Positions 8,734 through 17,741 are shown, numbered from the stretch's first letter. The stretch: DNA of 64,000 bases from Streptomyces sp. 130 (GCF_007096885.1 NZ_VJNO01000033.1:1-64000); one strand, 5' to 3'. Program-made: numbers and translations. The notes: generated from the letters alone by a model not told the origin.

Positions 8734-9871
8734 CGGGGATCTCCATCTCGATCGTGGTGCCCTTGCCGGGCTCGGACTGAACGGTGAGGCGGCCACCGAC
8801 GCCGTTCGCCCGGTCCCGCATCGAGACGAGGCCCAGATGGCGTCCGGCCCGGCGGGTGGCGGCGGGTTCGAAGCCCCGGCCGTCGTCGGTGATCCGCAGC
8901 ACCGTGGCACCGTCGCGGCGGGCGAGGGTGACGTCGACGTGGGCGGCGTCGGCGTGGCGGAGGGCGTTGTGCAGGGCCTCCTGGGCGACCCGGAGCAGCG
9001 CTTCCTCCTGGGCCGCGGGCAGGGCCCGGACGCCGGCGCCGGCGAAGGTGACCCGGGCGGTGTGGGCCCGGTCGAGCACCTGGACCTGGGTGCGGAGGGT
9101 GGCGACGAGGCCGTCCTCGTCCAGGGCGGCCGGGCGCAGCTCCACGACGGCGGCGCGCAGTTCCTCCACGGCCTCGGCGGCGAGGGAGGCGACCTGCTGG
9201 AGCTCGCCCTTGGCGCGGGCCGGGTCGCGGTCGACCAGGGCGGTGGCGGCCTGGGCGGTGAGCCGGAGCGAGAAGAGCTTCTGGCTGACCGCGTCGTGCA
9301 GCTCGTGGGCGAGGCGGGAGCGTTCCTCGGCGATGGTGAGCTCGCGGCTGCGTTCGTAGAGGCGGGCGTTGGTGAGGGCGATGGCCGCGTGCTGGGCGAG
9401 GATCGAGAGCAGTTCCTCGTCCTCGGCGGTGAAGCCGCAGACACCCTCGGGCTTGGGGCACCTCTTGTTGGCGAGGAAGAGCGCGCCGATGGTCTCGTCG
9501 CCGTCCCGGATGGGCAGGCCGAGGAAGTCGGACATGTCGGGGTGGGCGCTGGGCCAGCCCTCGAAGCGGGGGTCCTTGCGGACGTCGGCGAGGCGCTCGG
9601 TCCTCGCGCCGTGGAGCATCGCGGCGAGGATGCCGTGCTGCCGGGGCAGCGGGCCGATGGCCTTCCACTGTTCGTCGCTGACGCCGTCCACGACGAACTG
9701 GGCGAAGCCGCCGTGGTCGTCGGGGACCCCGAGGGCGGCGTACTCGGCGTCCAGGAGTTCGCGGGCCGAGGCGACGATCGTCTTCAGGACGTCCCGTACC
9801 TCCAGGTGGCGGCTCATGGCGAGCAGCGCGGCGCTGACGGCGGCGAGGCCGGAGGGCGGTCGGTGGCTCAT
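8726..9871 (-). CDS. GAF-domain NarL-type sensor histidine kinase
   Basis: Cytosolic sensor kinase (381 residues from ATG 9871; a GTG three codons upstream at 9880 is possible). An N-terminal GAF domain (about 20-170) is the likely sensor; no transmembrane segment is present. The HisKA_3 dimerisation box ERSRLAHELHDAVSQ carries the phospho-His at about 192, and the HATPase ends the protein (ITDDGRGFEP, GLVSMRDRANGVGG). It forms an operon with the overlapping response regulator. GAF kinases of this kind answer redox, light, gas or small-molecule cues; the ligand cannot be read from sequence. Confidence 0.92.
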   Translation of the reverse strand: MSHRPPSGLAAVSAALLAMSRHLEVRDVLKTIVASARELLDAEYAALGVPDDHGGFAQFVVDGVSDEQWKAIGPLPRQHGILAAMLHGARTERLADVRKDPRFEGWPSAHPDMSDFLGLPIRDGDETIGALFLANKRCPKPEGVCGFTAEDEELLSILAQHAAIALTNARLYERSRELTIAEERSRLAHELHDAVSQKLFSLRLTAQAATALVDRDPARAKGELQQVASLAAEAVEELRAAVVELRPAALDEDGLVATLRTQVQVLDRAHTARVTFAGAGVRALPAAQEEALLRVAQEALHNALRHADAAHVDVTLARRDGATVLRITDDGRGFEPAATRRAGRHLGLVSMRDRANGVGGRLTVQSEPGKGTTIEMEIPGG

Positions 9872-9880
9872 GCGCCTCAC

Positions 9881-10310
9881 CGTACCGGCGGGTTTCGCGC
9901 CCGGTATCGGACCGGAGGCGGCCGAGGACCGGGGCGGAGGGACTAGGACCTGCGGCGGGCGCCCCTGCGCACGGGCCGGGACGCACCCACGACCCCACCC
10001 CGGAACGTCGCATTCCGAATTGCTTCAGCAACTCAAGGTAAGGATGACGCCCGCCCGATGTGAGGCCCCGCATAGGGTCCACGTCACTTACGAAGACGCC
10101 TAGTGGGCCGAAAAGGGCGATTTGGGGTGCGTTGACCTGGGTGCGAACCGGGCAAACCGCCCTTCATTCCACTACCCGGCTTCGTACGTCACACCTTTGC
10201 CACGGCATTTTGCCGCCGCTAAGAATTGAGCTCGTCCCCGACGGAGATGCGCAGTCGCTCCCGTCTTCGTCCTCCGTGAGGACCCCCCGAATTCGAAGAG
10301 GTAAGCCTGT
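9881..10310. other. 430-bp divergent intergenic region, probable long 5' leader
   Basis: No gene is supported here. It lies between the divergent kinase and transglycosylase genes. An inverted repeat AAGGGCG (10113-10119) and CGCCCTT (10158-10164) and an AT-richer tract around 10195-10230 suggest a structured leader for the downstream secreted protein. I looked for the ydaO/c-di-AMP riboswitch often found before actinobacterial wall hydrolases and did not find its conserved elements. Confidence 0.4.
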
Positions 10311-11054
10311 ATGTCCGCGTCCCGCTTCACCGGCCGTCTCCGCAACCTGAACAAGACCCAGAAGCTCTCCGCCGCCGGCGTCTCCGCCGTCGCCGCCGCT
10401 GCACTCTCCTTGTCCCTGGTGCCCGGTCACGCCGAGGCCGAGACCGAACCGCAGGCGGTCTCCGCCTCCCCGGTCATCTTCGACTCCGCGAACTCCAAGC
10501 AGGCGCGGGCCCTCCAGGACAGCCTGATCCAGCAGCACACGACCGCCGAGAAGCTGGTCAAGGCCGCTGACGCCGCCAAGGCCGAGAAGGCCGCCGCGGT
10601 GAAGGAGAAGACCGAGGCCAAGGCGAAGAAGGCCGAGCTGAAGAAGAAGGCCAAGGCCAAGGCGCACTCCGAGGCCAAGGCCCGCAAGTCCGAGTCGCAC
10701 GCCAACCGCTCCGCCGCGCGTACGCACACGTACGCCAACAACCTGGACGGCTGGATCCGGGAGTCCCTCGACATCATGCACAAGCGGGGCATCCCGGGCA
10801 CCTACGAGGGCCTGCACCGCAACATCATCCGCGAGTCCAGCGGCAACCCGAACGCCATCAACGACTGGGACATCAACGCCAAGAACGGCGTGCCGTCGAT
10901 CGGTCTGCTCCAGATCATCAAGCCGACCTTCGACTACTACCACGTGCCCGGCACCCCGCACACGCAGTACGACCCGGTCGCCAACATCACCGCGTCGGCC
11001 AACTACGCCGCCGACAAGTACGGCTCGATCGACAACGTCAACAGCGCGTACTGA
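10311..11054 (+). CDS. Secreted SLT-domain lytic transglycosylase-like protein
   Basis: Exported peptidoglycan-active enzyme, 247 residues. A signal peptide spans about 1-42 (basic start, hydrophobic SAAGVSAVAAAALSLSLV, then GHAEAE). Residues about 75-140 form a Lys/Ala/Glu-rich region that looks like a flexible or coiled wall-spanning linker. The C-terminal SLT domain (about 145-247) has the catalytic Glu in NIIRESSGNP and the conserved GVPSIGLLQI and NYAADKYG segments. GAAGAGGTAAG precedes the ATG. It is monocistronic and ends at a strong hairpin. Confidence 0.9.
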   Translation: MSASRFTGRLRNLNKTQKLSAAGVSAVAAAALSLSLVPGHAEAETEPQAVSASPVIFDSANSKQARALQDSLIQQHTTAEKLVKAADAAKAEKAAAVKEKTEAKAKKAELKKKAKAKAHSEAKARKSESHANRSAARTHTYANNLDGWIRESLDIMHKRGIPGTYEGLHRNIIRESSGNPNAINDWDINAKNGVPSIGLLQIIKPTFDYYHVPGTPHTQYDPVANITASANYAADKYGSIDNVNSAY

Positions 11055-11084
11055 TCCGCCGCGATCCGTAGCGCCGACGGCAGA

Positions 11085-11125
11085 CGCCGAAGGGCGGCAC
11101 CCCGCGTGGGTGCCGCCCTTCGGCG
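11085..11125. terminator. Bidirectional 18-bp hairpin
   Basis: Perfect 18-bp stem (11085-11102 with 11108-11125), five-base loop, in the gap between the convergent transglycosylase and FHA-ABC genes. Confidence 0.88.
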
Positions 11126-11139
11126 CGTGTCCGGGCCGG

Positions 11140-13698
11140 TCACTTGCGCATGACCTCGGGCTCGTGGCGGCGCAGCAGCCGCGCGACCGCGAAGCCGCAC
11201 ACGACGCCGATGAACAGCAGGACCGAGATGTCGATCCCCCACTGGCTCACCGAGTGCTCCCACAGCGGGTCCAGGTCGGTGGGGTTGCTCGCGTCCCACG
11301 GCGGCATGAGGTGGGCCAGGTCCAGCGTCGCGCCGGCGCCCGCGATGGCCCAGCGGGACGGCATCAGCCAGGCGAACTGCTCCAGGCCGGGCGATCCGTA
11401 CACCTGGAAGAGGATGCCGGTGAAGACGACCTGGACGATCGCGAACATCACCAGCAGCGGCATCGTCTTCTCGGCGGTCTTCACCAGCGAGGAGATGACC
11501 AGGCCGAACATCATCGAGGTGAAGCCGAGCGCGATGACCGTCAGGCACAGTTCGACGGCCGGCGGCATGAGCAGGCCCTCTTCGGGCAGATCGCGGGTGG
11601 CGAAGCCGATGCCGCAGATGATGACGCCCTGGAGGGCCGTGATCAGGCCGAGGACGATCACCTTGGACATCAGGTACGCGGAGCGGGACAGGCCGGTGGC
11701 CCGTTCCCGTTCGTAGATGACGCGTTCCTTGATCAGTTCGCGTACGGAGTTGGCCGCGCCGGAGAAGCACATCCCGATCGTGAGGATCAGCATGATCGTT
11801 CCGGCATCACCGTTGAACTTGTGCGGCGGCTTCGGCGGGGCGAGACCGTAGTCGGACGGAATGACCACGCTGACGATGCCGAGCACCGCGGGCAGGATCA
11901 CCATCAGGCCCATGAAGCCCTTGTCGGAGCCGATCACCGAGAGGTACCGGCGCATCAGCGTCCACAGCTGCGTGCCCCAGCCCTGCGGCTTCGGCGGGCG
12001 CATCTGCTGCGGCGGCGGCATGTGTACGGACTGCACGGCGGCGGCGTCGATGTCGGCGGCGTACATCTGGTAGTGCTGCGAACCGCGCCAGCGGCCCGCC
12101 CAGTCGTAGTCCCGGTAGTTCTCGAACGCGGAGAAGACATCGGCCCAGGTGGTGTAGCCGAAGAAGTTCAGCGCCTCGTCCGGCGGGCCGAAGTAGGCCA
12201 CGGCGCCGCCCGGTGCCATCACCAGGAGCTTGTCGCAGATGGCCAGCTCGGCCACCGAGTGCGTGACGACCAGGACGGTACGGCCGTCGTCGGCCAGTCC
12301 GCGCAGCAGCTGCATCACGTCGCGGTCCATGCCCGGGTCGAGGCCGGAGGTCGGCTCGTCCAGGAAGATCAGCGACGGCTTGGTGAGCAGCTCCAGCGCC
12401 ACGGAGACGCGCTTGCGCTGGCCGCCGGAGAGTGAGGTGACCTTCTTGTCCTTGTGGACGTCGAGCTTGAGCTCGGTCAGCACCTCGTGTATCCGGGCCT
12501 GGCGCTCGGCCTCGGTGGTGTCCGCGGGGAACCGGAGCTTGGCCGCGTACTTCAGGGCGCGGGTGACGGTCAGTTCCTTGTGCAGGATGTCGTCCTGCGG
12601 GACCAGGCCGATGCGCTGGCGGAGCTCGGCGAACTGCTTGTAGAGGTTCCGGTTGTCGTAGAGGACGTCGCCCTGGTTGGCGGGCCGGTAGCCGGTGAGC
12701 GCCTTGAGCAGGGTGGACTTGCCGGAACCGGACGGGCCGATGACGCCGATGAGCGACTTCTCGGGGACGCCGAACGAGACGTCCTTGAGGATCTGCTTGC
12801 CGCCGTCGACCGTGACCGTGAGGTGGCGGGCCGCGAAGGAGACGTCACCGGTGTCGACGAACTCTTCCAGCCGGTCGCCGACGAGCCGGAACGTCGAGTG
12901 ACCGACGCCGACGATGTCGTTCGGGCCGATGAGCGCCGAGCCGGACTTGGAGAGCGGCTGGCCGTTGACGTACGTGCCGTTGTGCGAGCCGAGGTCGCGG
13001 ATCTCGAAGCGTCCGTCGGGCGTCGCGTGGAACTCGGCGTGGTGCCGGGAGACCTGGAGGTCGGAGACGACGAGGTCGTTCTCCAGGGCACGGCCGATCC
13101 GCATCACCCGGCCGAGCGCCAGCTGGTGGAAGGTGGTCGGGCTGCGGTCCCCGTAGACCGGCGCGGCTCCCGCCGGGCCGGCGCCGGGGCCGGGCGGTGC
13201 CGGGGCCCCGCCCTGCCGCGGCATGTGCGGCTGCTGCGGCGCGGGCTGCGGCCAGCCCTGCTGCTGCGGGACGGGCTGCTGGGGTGCCGACTGCTGGGGC
13301 GCCGGCTGCTGCCAGCCGGGGCCGCCCTGCTGGGGCTGGTGCGGCGGGGTCTGCTGCGGCTGCACGGGGCCGGCGGCCCGGCCGCTGTAGACGTCCGCGG
13401 CGCTCAGGGTCAGGCGGGGCCCGTCGGTGGCGTTGCCCAGGTTCACGGTGGAGCCGGCCGCGATCTCCATCTGGTGGATCCGCTGGCCGTGCACGTAGGT
13501 GCCGTTGGTGCTGCCGTGGTCCTCGATGAACCAACTGCGCCCGTTCCAGGCGATCGTGGCGTGCCGCCACGACACCCTGGCGTCGTCGATCGTCATGTCC
13601 CCCTGCGGATCACGCCCCAGGGTGTACGCCCTGGACGGATCGAGCGTCCAGGTCCTGCCATTCAATTCCAGTACGAGTTCCGGCACTCCGCGCCCCAC
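11140..13698 (-). CDS. FHA-domain ABC exporter (Rv1747-like)
   Basis: Single-polypeptide ABC half-transporter of 852 residues. Domain order: FHA1 (about 20-100, GRDPQ...SWRH...STNGTYV), a Pro/Gln-rich linker (about 105-180), FHA2 (about 190-265, GRALEN...SRHH...SHNGTYV), ABC ATPase (about 285-510; Walker A GPSGSGKST, signature LSGGQRKR, Walker B LIFLDEP) and an ABC-2-type membrane domain with six helices (about 600-845). FHA domains bind phosphothreonine, and in M. tuberculosis Rv1747 is controlled this way by kinase PknF. No kinase is encoded next to it here. The start is either GTG 13698 or GTG 13686 (PELVLELNG). Confidence 0.93.
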   Translation of the reverse strand: MGRGVPELVLELNGRTWTLDPSRAYTLGRDPQGDMTIDDARVSWRHATIAWNGRSWFIEDHGSTNGTYVHGQRIHQMEIAAGSTVNLGNATDGPRLTLSAADVYSGRAAGPVQPQQTPPHQPQQGGPGWQQPAPQQSAPQQPVPQQQGWPQPAPQQPHMPRQGGAPAPPGPGAGPAGAAPVYGDRSPTTFHQLALGRVMRIGRALENDLVVSDLQVSRHHAEFHATPDGRFEIRDLGSHNGTYVNGQPLSKSGSALIGPNDIVGVGHSTFRLVGDRLEEFVDTGDVSFAARHLTVTVDGGKQILKDVSFGVPEKSLIGVIGPSGSGKSTLLKALTGYRPANQGDVLYDNRNLYKQFAELRQRIGLVPQDDILHKELTVTRALKYAAKLRFPADTTEAERQARIHEVLTELKLDVHKDKKVTSLSGGQRKRVSVALELLTKPSLIFLDEPTSGLDPGMDRDVMQLLRGLADDGRTVLVVTHSVAELAICDKLLVMAPGGAVAYFGPPDEALNFFGYTTWADVFSAFENYRDYDWAGRWRGSQHYQMYAADIDAAAVQSVHMPPPQQMRPPKPQGWGTQLWTLMRRYLSVIGSDKGFMGLMVILPAVLGIVSVVIPSDYGLAPPKPPHKFNGDAGTIMLILTIGMCFSGAANSVRELIKERVIYERERATGLSRSAYLMSKVIVLGLITALQGVIICGIGFATRDLPEEGLLMPPAVELCLTVIALGFTSMMFGLVISSLVKTAEKTMPLLVMFAIVQVVFTGILFQVYGSPGLEQFAWLMPSRWAIAGAGATLDLAHLMPPWDASNPTDLDPLWEHSVSQWGIDISVLLFIGVVCGFAVARLLRRHEPEVMRK

Positions 13699-13927
13699 TA
13701 GTTGTCCCCCGTGTTACCCCCGTCGCAGGGAGTCTAGGGATGCTGAACATCGTGGGGAACTATTCCAGGACCGGTCCCCGATACGAAAGCCGGGCGGCCC
13801 GGGGTGACCTCACCGAGACCTGCGCGGCCAGGCGAAAAGGGGACGGACCGGGTGGGTGCGGCCGGGATGTCCGGCACTCGGGACGGGCTGCTGGTGAGAG
13901 CCCGGGGACCGATACGGTGGGAGCACC

Positions 13928-15184
13928 ATGAGCGTATCCCGGCCTCCTGAGCCCGCACAGTCTCCCGAGCCCGCCGCGTCCCGGCAGGGTCCGGACGTAC
14001 CGACCCTTCTCGTGAAGATCTTCGGGAAGGACCGCCCCGGGATCACCGCGGGTCTCTTCGACACCCTCGCCGCCTACTCGGTCGACGTGGTCGACATCGA
14101 GCAGGTCGTGACCCGGGGCCGTATCGTCCTGTGCGCGCTGGTCACCGCCCCCACCGCGGACGGGACGACCGAGGGCGAGCTGCGGGCGACCGTGCACAGC
14201 TGGGCGGAGTCGCTGAAGCTCCAGGCCGAGATCATCTCCGGCACCGGCGACAACCGGCCGCGCGGCGTCGGCCGATCCCACGTCACGGTGCTGGGGCACC
14301 CGCTGACCGCGGAGTCCACGGCGGCCATAGCGGCCCGGATCACCTCGACCGGCGGGAACATCGACCGCATCTTCCGGCTGGCGAAGTACCCCGTCACGGC
14401 CGTCGAGTTCGCGGTCTCCGGTACGGGGACCGCGGAGCTGCGCACCGCGCTGGCGCCGGAGGCCGCGGGCATCGGCGTCGACGTGGCGGTCGTCTCGGCC
14501 GGGCTGAGCCGCCGGGCGCAGCGGCTCGTCGTGATGGACGTCGACTCGACGCTGATCCAGGACGAGGTCATCGAGCTGTTCGCGGCGCACGCGGGCTGCG
14601 AGGCCGAGGTCGCCGAGGTGACCGAGCGGGCGATGCGGGGCGAGCTGGACTTCGAGCAGTCGCTGCACGCCCGGGTGGCGCTGCTCGCGGGGCTGGACGT
14701 GTCCGTGGTGGACAAGGTCCGCTCCGAGGTGCGGCTGACGCCGGGGGCCCGGACGCTGATCCGCACGCTGAAGCGGCTCGGCTACCAAGTGGGCGTGGTC
14801 TCCGGCGGTTTCACGCAGGTGACCGACGATCTGCGGGAGCGCCTGGGGCTCGACTTCGCCTCCGCCAACACGCTGGAGGTCGTGGACGGGAAGCTCACGG
14901 GCCGGGTGACCGGGGACATCGTGGACCGGGCGGGCAAGGCCCGGCTGCTGCGGAGCTTCGCCGCCGAGGCGGGGGTGCCACTGGCGCAGACGGTGGCGAT
15001 CGGTGACGGGGCCAATGACCTGGACATGCTGAACACGGCGGGGCTGGGGGTCGCGTTCAACGCGAAGCCGGTGGTCCGCGAGGCCGCGCACACGGCGGTG
15101 AACGTGCCGTTCCTGGACACCGTGCTCTATCTGCTCGGCATCACCCGCGAGGAGGTCGAGGCGGCCGACGGCCTCGTGGAGTAG
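13928..15184 (+). CDS. serB: Phosphoserine phosphatase with N-terminal ACT domains
   Basis: Last step of serine synthesis: O-phospho-L-serine to L-serine. The 418-residue protein has an N-terminal regulatory half with two ACT-like units (about 25-105 and 110-190; LLVKIFGKDRPGITAGLFD) and a C-terminal HAD hydrolase (about 200-400) with the nucleophile motif DVDSTLI, the SGG motif II and GDGANDLDM as motif IV. It resembles actinobacterial SerB2, in which ACT domains sense serine. GGTGGGAG lies before ATG 13928. It is divergent from the FHA-ABC gene and ends at a hairpin. Confidence 0.94.
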   Translation: MSVSRPPEPAQSPEPAASRQGPDVPTLLVKIFGKDRPGITAGLFDTLAAYSVDVVDIEQVVTRGRIVLCALVTAPTADGTTEGELRATVHSWAESLKLQAEIISGTGDNRPRGVGRSHVTVLGHPLTAESTAAIAARITSTGGNIDRIFRLAKYPVTAVEFAVSGTGTAELRTALAPEAAGIGVDVAVVSAGLSRRAQRLVVMDVDSTLIQDEVIELFAAHAGCEAEVAEVTERAMRGELDFEQSLHARVALLAGLDVSVVDKVRSEVRLTPGARTLIRTLKRLGYQVGVVSGGFTQVTDDLRERLGLDFASANTLEVVDGKLTGRVTGDIVDRAGKARLLRSFAAEAGVPLAQTVAIGDGANDLDMLNTAGLGVAFNAKPVVREAAHTAVNVPFLDTVLYLLGITREEVEAADGLVE

Positions 15185-15209
15185 TCCGTCGCCGGTCGCG
15201 GAGGCCTGC

Positions 15210-15257
15210 GGGAAGGGCCCCGGCGCGCACCTCGCGGTGTGTGCCGGGGCCCTTCCC
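15210..15257. terminator. Hairpin between serB and sixA-like gene
   Basis: Perfect 15-bp stem (15210-15224 with 15243-15257) in a convergent gap; the 18-base loop can pair partly to extend the stem. Confidence 0.82.
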
Positions 15258-15276
15258 GTACGGGCGGGCGGGCGGG

Positions 15277-15795
15277 TCAGTCGTTGGGGGTCCAGTACTC
15301 GGCGAGCCGGCCGACGCCGTGCTCCACGCTCTTCCACGGGCCGGCGAACTCGACGACGGCGAAGGCGGCGGTCGGGAAGCCGCCGCGCGCCATCCGGGAG
15401 AGCGCGTCGCCCTCGCCGCTGCCGGAAAGGGCGTCGGCGAGCGCGTGCATGCCGGGGTTGTGGCCGATGACCAGCAGGTCGGCGATGTCGTCCGGGGTCT
15501 CGTTGACCAGGGCGATCAGCTCGCCGAGCGATGCCTCGTAGAGCCGCTCCTCGTACACGGTCTTCGGGCGCTCGGGCATCTCGTGCACGGCCAGTTTCCA
15601 CGTCTCACGCGTGCGGACGGCGGTCGAGCAGAGGGCCAGGTCGAAGGCGATCCCGGAATCGGCGAGCTTGCGGCCCGCCATGGGGGCCTCCATGCGGCCG
15701 CGCTCGGCCAGCGGCCGCTCGTGGTCGGACTCCTGCGACCATTCCGCCTTGGCATGCCTGAGAAGGACGATCCTGCGAGATGTATCGGCGCTCAT
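15277..15795 (-). CDS. SixA-type phosphohistidine phosphatase
   Basis: Histidine-phosphatase-superfamily enzyme of 172 residues, most like SixA, which dephosphorylates phosphohistidine on signalling proteins. The phospho-accepting His is in VLLRHAKAEW near the N-terminus, the second catalytic His in VIGHNPGMH, and the basic pocket Arg in STAVRTRETW. The start at ATG 15795 (MSADTSRR) is preferred over 19 more open codons because the RHG motif then sits at residue 13, as in relatives. The physiological substrate is not evident. Confidence 0.87.
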   Translation of the reverse strand: MSADTSRRIVLLRHAKAEWSQESDHERPLAERGRMEAPMAGRKLADSGIAFDLALCSTAVRTRETWKLAVHEMPERPKTVYEERLYEASLGELIALVNETPDDIADLLVIGHNPGMHALADALSGSGEGDALSRMARGGFPTAAFAVVEFAGPWKSVEHGVGRLAEYWTPND

Positions 15796-15865
15796 ACATC
15801 TCAGCTTCGCATGAAACGGGCCAGCTGGCGCAGGGTGTTGGAGGCTTCGCACCCCGGGCGCCGGG

Positions 15866-16069
15866 TCAGCGGGTCAGCAGCTCCGCGAGGTGCCGGAGCA
15901 CCTGGCCGGTCGACGACGCGTCGGTGGCCGCGTGCGCCTGACCCGGTCCGGCGATGAGCAGCAGGAGCGCGGCGAAGGCGACGGCGGGCAGCGCTACGGC
16001 CCACCAGGGCAGGCGGACGTCGGCGCGGCTCGGCTCGTGGGTGGGCCGCGTGTGCGTGAGGGCCGGCAT
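15866..16069 (-). CDS. Small membrane-anchored protein
   Basis: 67 residues with one hydrophobic helix (about 21-42, LPWWAVALPAVAFAALLLLI) followed by AGPGQAHA, which could be a signal-peptidase site or leave a signal anchor, and a short polar tail. GGAGG stands five to six bases before ATG 16069, supporting a real gene. It lies 70 bp upstream of the SixA-type gene on the same strand. No family is recognised. Confidence 0.65.
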   Translation of the reverse strand: MPALTHTRPTHEPSRADVRLPWWAVALPAVAFAALLLLIAGPGQAHAATDASSTGQVLRHLAELLTR

Positions 16070-16176
16070 GTCCGCCTCCGTGGTCCGTGGATTCCGTCAC
16101 TGGGAACCTACGGGGGCGGGGGCGTCGCTCCCATCCGGTAACCCACCCACTTCGCCCTGACCCTGGCCCCCTAGGG

Positions 16177-16200
16177 GATGGTGGTGCTACCCCCACCATC
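16177..16200 (-). terminator. Weak hairpin downstream of the SGM_5486-type gene
   Basis: Eight-bp perfect stem (16177-16184 with 16193-16200) and an eight-base loop, 15 bases beyond the stop of the small membrane-protein gene. Confidence 0.45.
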
Positions 16201-16214
16201 GCCGGGCGGGGGCG

Positions 16215-16334
16215 TCACGGGGACGCGATGGCGGCGATGACGCCGACGACGACCGTGATCAGCAGCATCGCCCCGAAGACGAGGAGCAGCTTCTTCTGAC
16301 CGTTCTGGGGATTCGGATCGAGCACAGGTGACAT
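16215..16334 (-). CDS. SGM_5486-type transporter-associated peptide
   Basis: A 39-residue single-span membrane protein: polar N-terminus MSPVLDPNPQNGQKK, then one hydrophobic helix to the C-terminus. It matches what I remember of the small streptomycete family annotated as SGM_5486 transporter-associated proteins. It lies 17 bp downstream of the MFS permease gene on the same strand, so it is almost certainly co-expressed and may stabilise or modulate that permease. It is easy to miss because the frame is shadowed by a long spurious open frame. Confidence 0.8.
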   Translation of the reverse strand: MSPVLDPNPQNGQKKLLLVFGAMLLITVVVGVIAAIASP

Positions 16335-16351
16335 GGCCCCAGTCTCGCATC

Positions 16352-17641
16352 TCAGGATTCGTCCTCGATCGTCCGGTCCCGGCCGGCCAGGACGCCCATG
16401 ACCATCTGCGGCACCATCAGGGCGGCCATCAGCGCGATCGGGACGCCCCAGCCGCCGCTGTGCTGGTAGAGCACGCCGACCAGGAGTGGCCCGGGGATCG
16501 AGATCAGGTAGCCGGTGGACTGGGCGAAAGCGGACAGCCGGACCACTCCGGCGCCGCTGCGGGCCCGCATGCCGATCATCGTGAGGGCGAGCGGGAAGGC
16601 GCAGTTCGAGATGCCGAGCAGCAGGGCCCAGGCCCAGGCGCCACCGGAGGGGGCCAGGTAGAGGCCCGCGTAGCCGGTGAGGCCGCAGGCGCCGAGGAAG
16701 ACGACGATCGGGCCCTGGGTGCGCATCCGGGCGGCGACGCGCGGGATGACGAAGGCGAGCGGGACCCCCATGGCCATGGTGACCGCGAGCAGGACGCCCG
16801 CGGTGCCGGCGGAGACCCCGGCGTCCCGGAAGATCTGCGGCATCCAGCCCATGGTGATGTACGCGGCGGTGGCCTGGAGCCCGAAGAAGCAGGCGAGGGC
16901 CCAGGCGGTCCGGCTGCGGGTGATCCGCAGCTCCTGGGCCTGCGGCCGGACGGCGGTGGAAGCCGGTTCGTGCGCGGCGGTCCGGTTCCGTACGAGCGGG
17001 AGCCAGGGCAGGATCGCGGCGGCGGCCAGCACGGCCCAGATGCCGAGCCCGGCCTTCCAGCTGCCGCCCATGGCGTCGGTCAGGGGGACGGTGACGGCGG
17101 CGGCGAGCGAGGTGCCGAGGGCCAGGGCCATGGAGTAGAGGCCGGTCATGGAGCCGACGCGGTCGGGGAACCAGCGCTTGACGATCACCGGCATCAGGAC
17201 GTTGCTGACGGCGATGCCCATGAGGGCCAAGGCGCTGGCGGCCAGGAAGCCGGCCGTGCCGCCGACCAGGGGCCGGATCACCAGGCCCGCCGTGATGGCG
17301 GCCATGCCCGCGCAGACCACCGCGCCGGGCCCGAAGCGGCGGGCGAGGCGCGGTGCCATGACGCCGAAGACGGCGAAGCAGAGCGGCGGCACCGAGGTGA
17401 GGACCCCGGCGACGCTGCCGCTCATGTGGAGCCCGTCCCGGACCTCTTCGAGGAGGGCGCCGAGGCTGGTGATGGCCGGGCGGAGGTTGAGCGCGGTGAG
17501 GACGAGCCCGATGGCGACCAGGCGCAGCGTCCACGGCGTGGGGCCGGACCGCGGTGCGGGGGTGACGGCGCGGGTGGCTGCGGGGGCGCCGGGGCTCAGG
17601 GTCCCGGTCGCGGTCTGGTCAGTCGTCTCTTCGTCACGCAT
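16352..17641 (-). CDS. CynX/NimT-family MFS permease
   Basis: Major-facilitator transporter of 429 residues with about 12 transmembrane segments and a Pro/Ala-rich cytosolic N-terminus (1-35). LNLRPAITSLGALLEEVRDGL is characteristic of the CynX/NimT group, whose members handle cyanate, nitroimidazoles or other small compounds; the substrate is unknown. The ATG at 17641 lies 14 bases from a perfect palindrome and 100 bp from the divergent FadR-type regulator gene, suggesting local control. The 39-residue membrane peptide gene follows. Confidence 0.9.
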   Translation of the reverse strand: MRDEETTDQTATGTLSPGAPAATRAVTPAPRSGPTPWTLRLVAIGLVLTALNLRPAITSLGALLEEVRDGLHMSGSVAGVLTSVPPLCFAVFGVMAPRLARRFGPGAVVCAGMAAITAGLVIRPLVGGTAGFLAASALALMGIAVSNVLMPVIVKRWFPDRVGSMTGLYSMALALGTSLAAAVTVPLTDAMGGSWKAGLGIWAVLAAAAILPWLPLVRNRTAAHEPASTAVRPQAQELRITRSRTAWALACFFGLQATAAYITMGWMPQIFRDAGVSAGTAGVLLAVTMAMGVPLAFVIPRVAARMRTQGPIVVFLGACGLTGYAGLYLAPSGGAWAWALLLGISNCAFPLALTMIGMRARSGAGVVRLSAFAQSTGYLISIPGPLLVGVLYQHSGGWGVPIALMAALMVPQMVMGVLAGRDRTIEDES

Positions 17642-17654
17642 GAGGCCATCATAG

Positions 17655-17669
17655 AATCATGGGATGATT
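17655..17669. promoter_or_regulatory. Candidate operator for the divergent FadR-type regulator
   Basis: AATCATGGGATGATT is a perfect 15-bp palindrome (six-base arms, GGG centre) between the divergent permease and GntR-family regulator genes. Its AT-rich arms stand out in this genome, and its size suits a FadR-type dimer. A further ATCAT word lies just to its left. Confidence 0.6.
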
Positions 17670-17741
17670 GGTTGTCCATTCCGTCCGCCCACCGGGCCCT
17701 GAGAGGATCGGGCCCATGAGCCGTTGCGACCGAGGAGCACC

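Noticed and set aside
8734..9444. N-terminal extension of the response regulator
   Set aside because: It is an alternative frame of the histidine kinase gene; the receiver domain begins at GTG 8733.
10040..10310. ydaO (c-di-AMP) riboswitch before the transglycosylase gene
   Set aside because: This riboswitch class often precedes actinobacterial wall-hydrolase genes, but the conserved GACAGCTAACC-type core and paired stems were not found.
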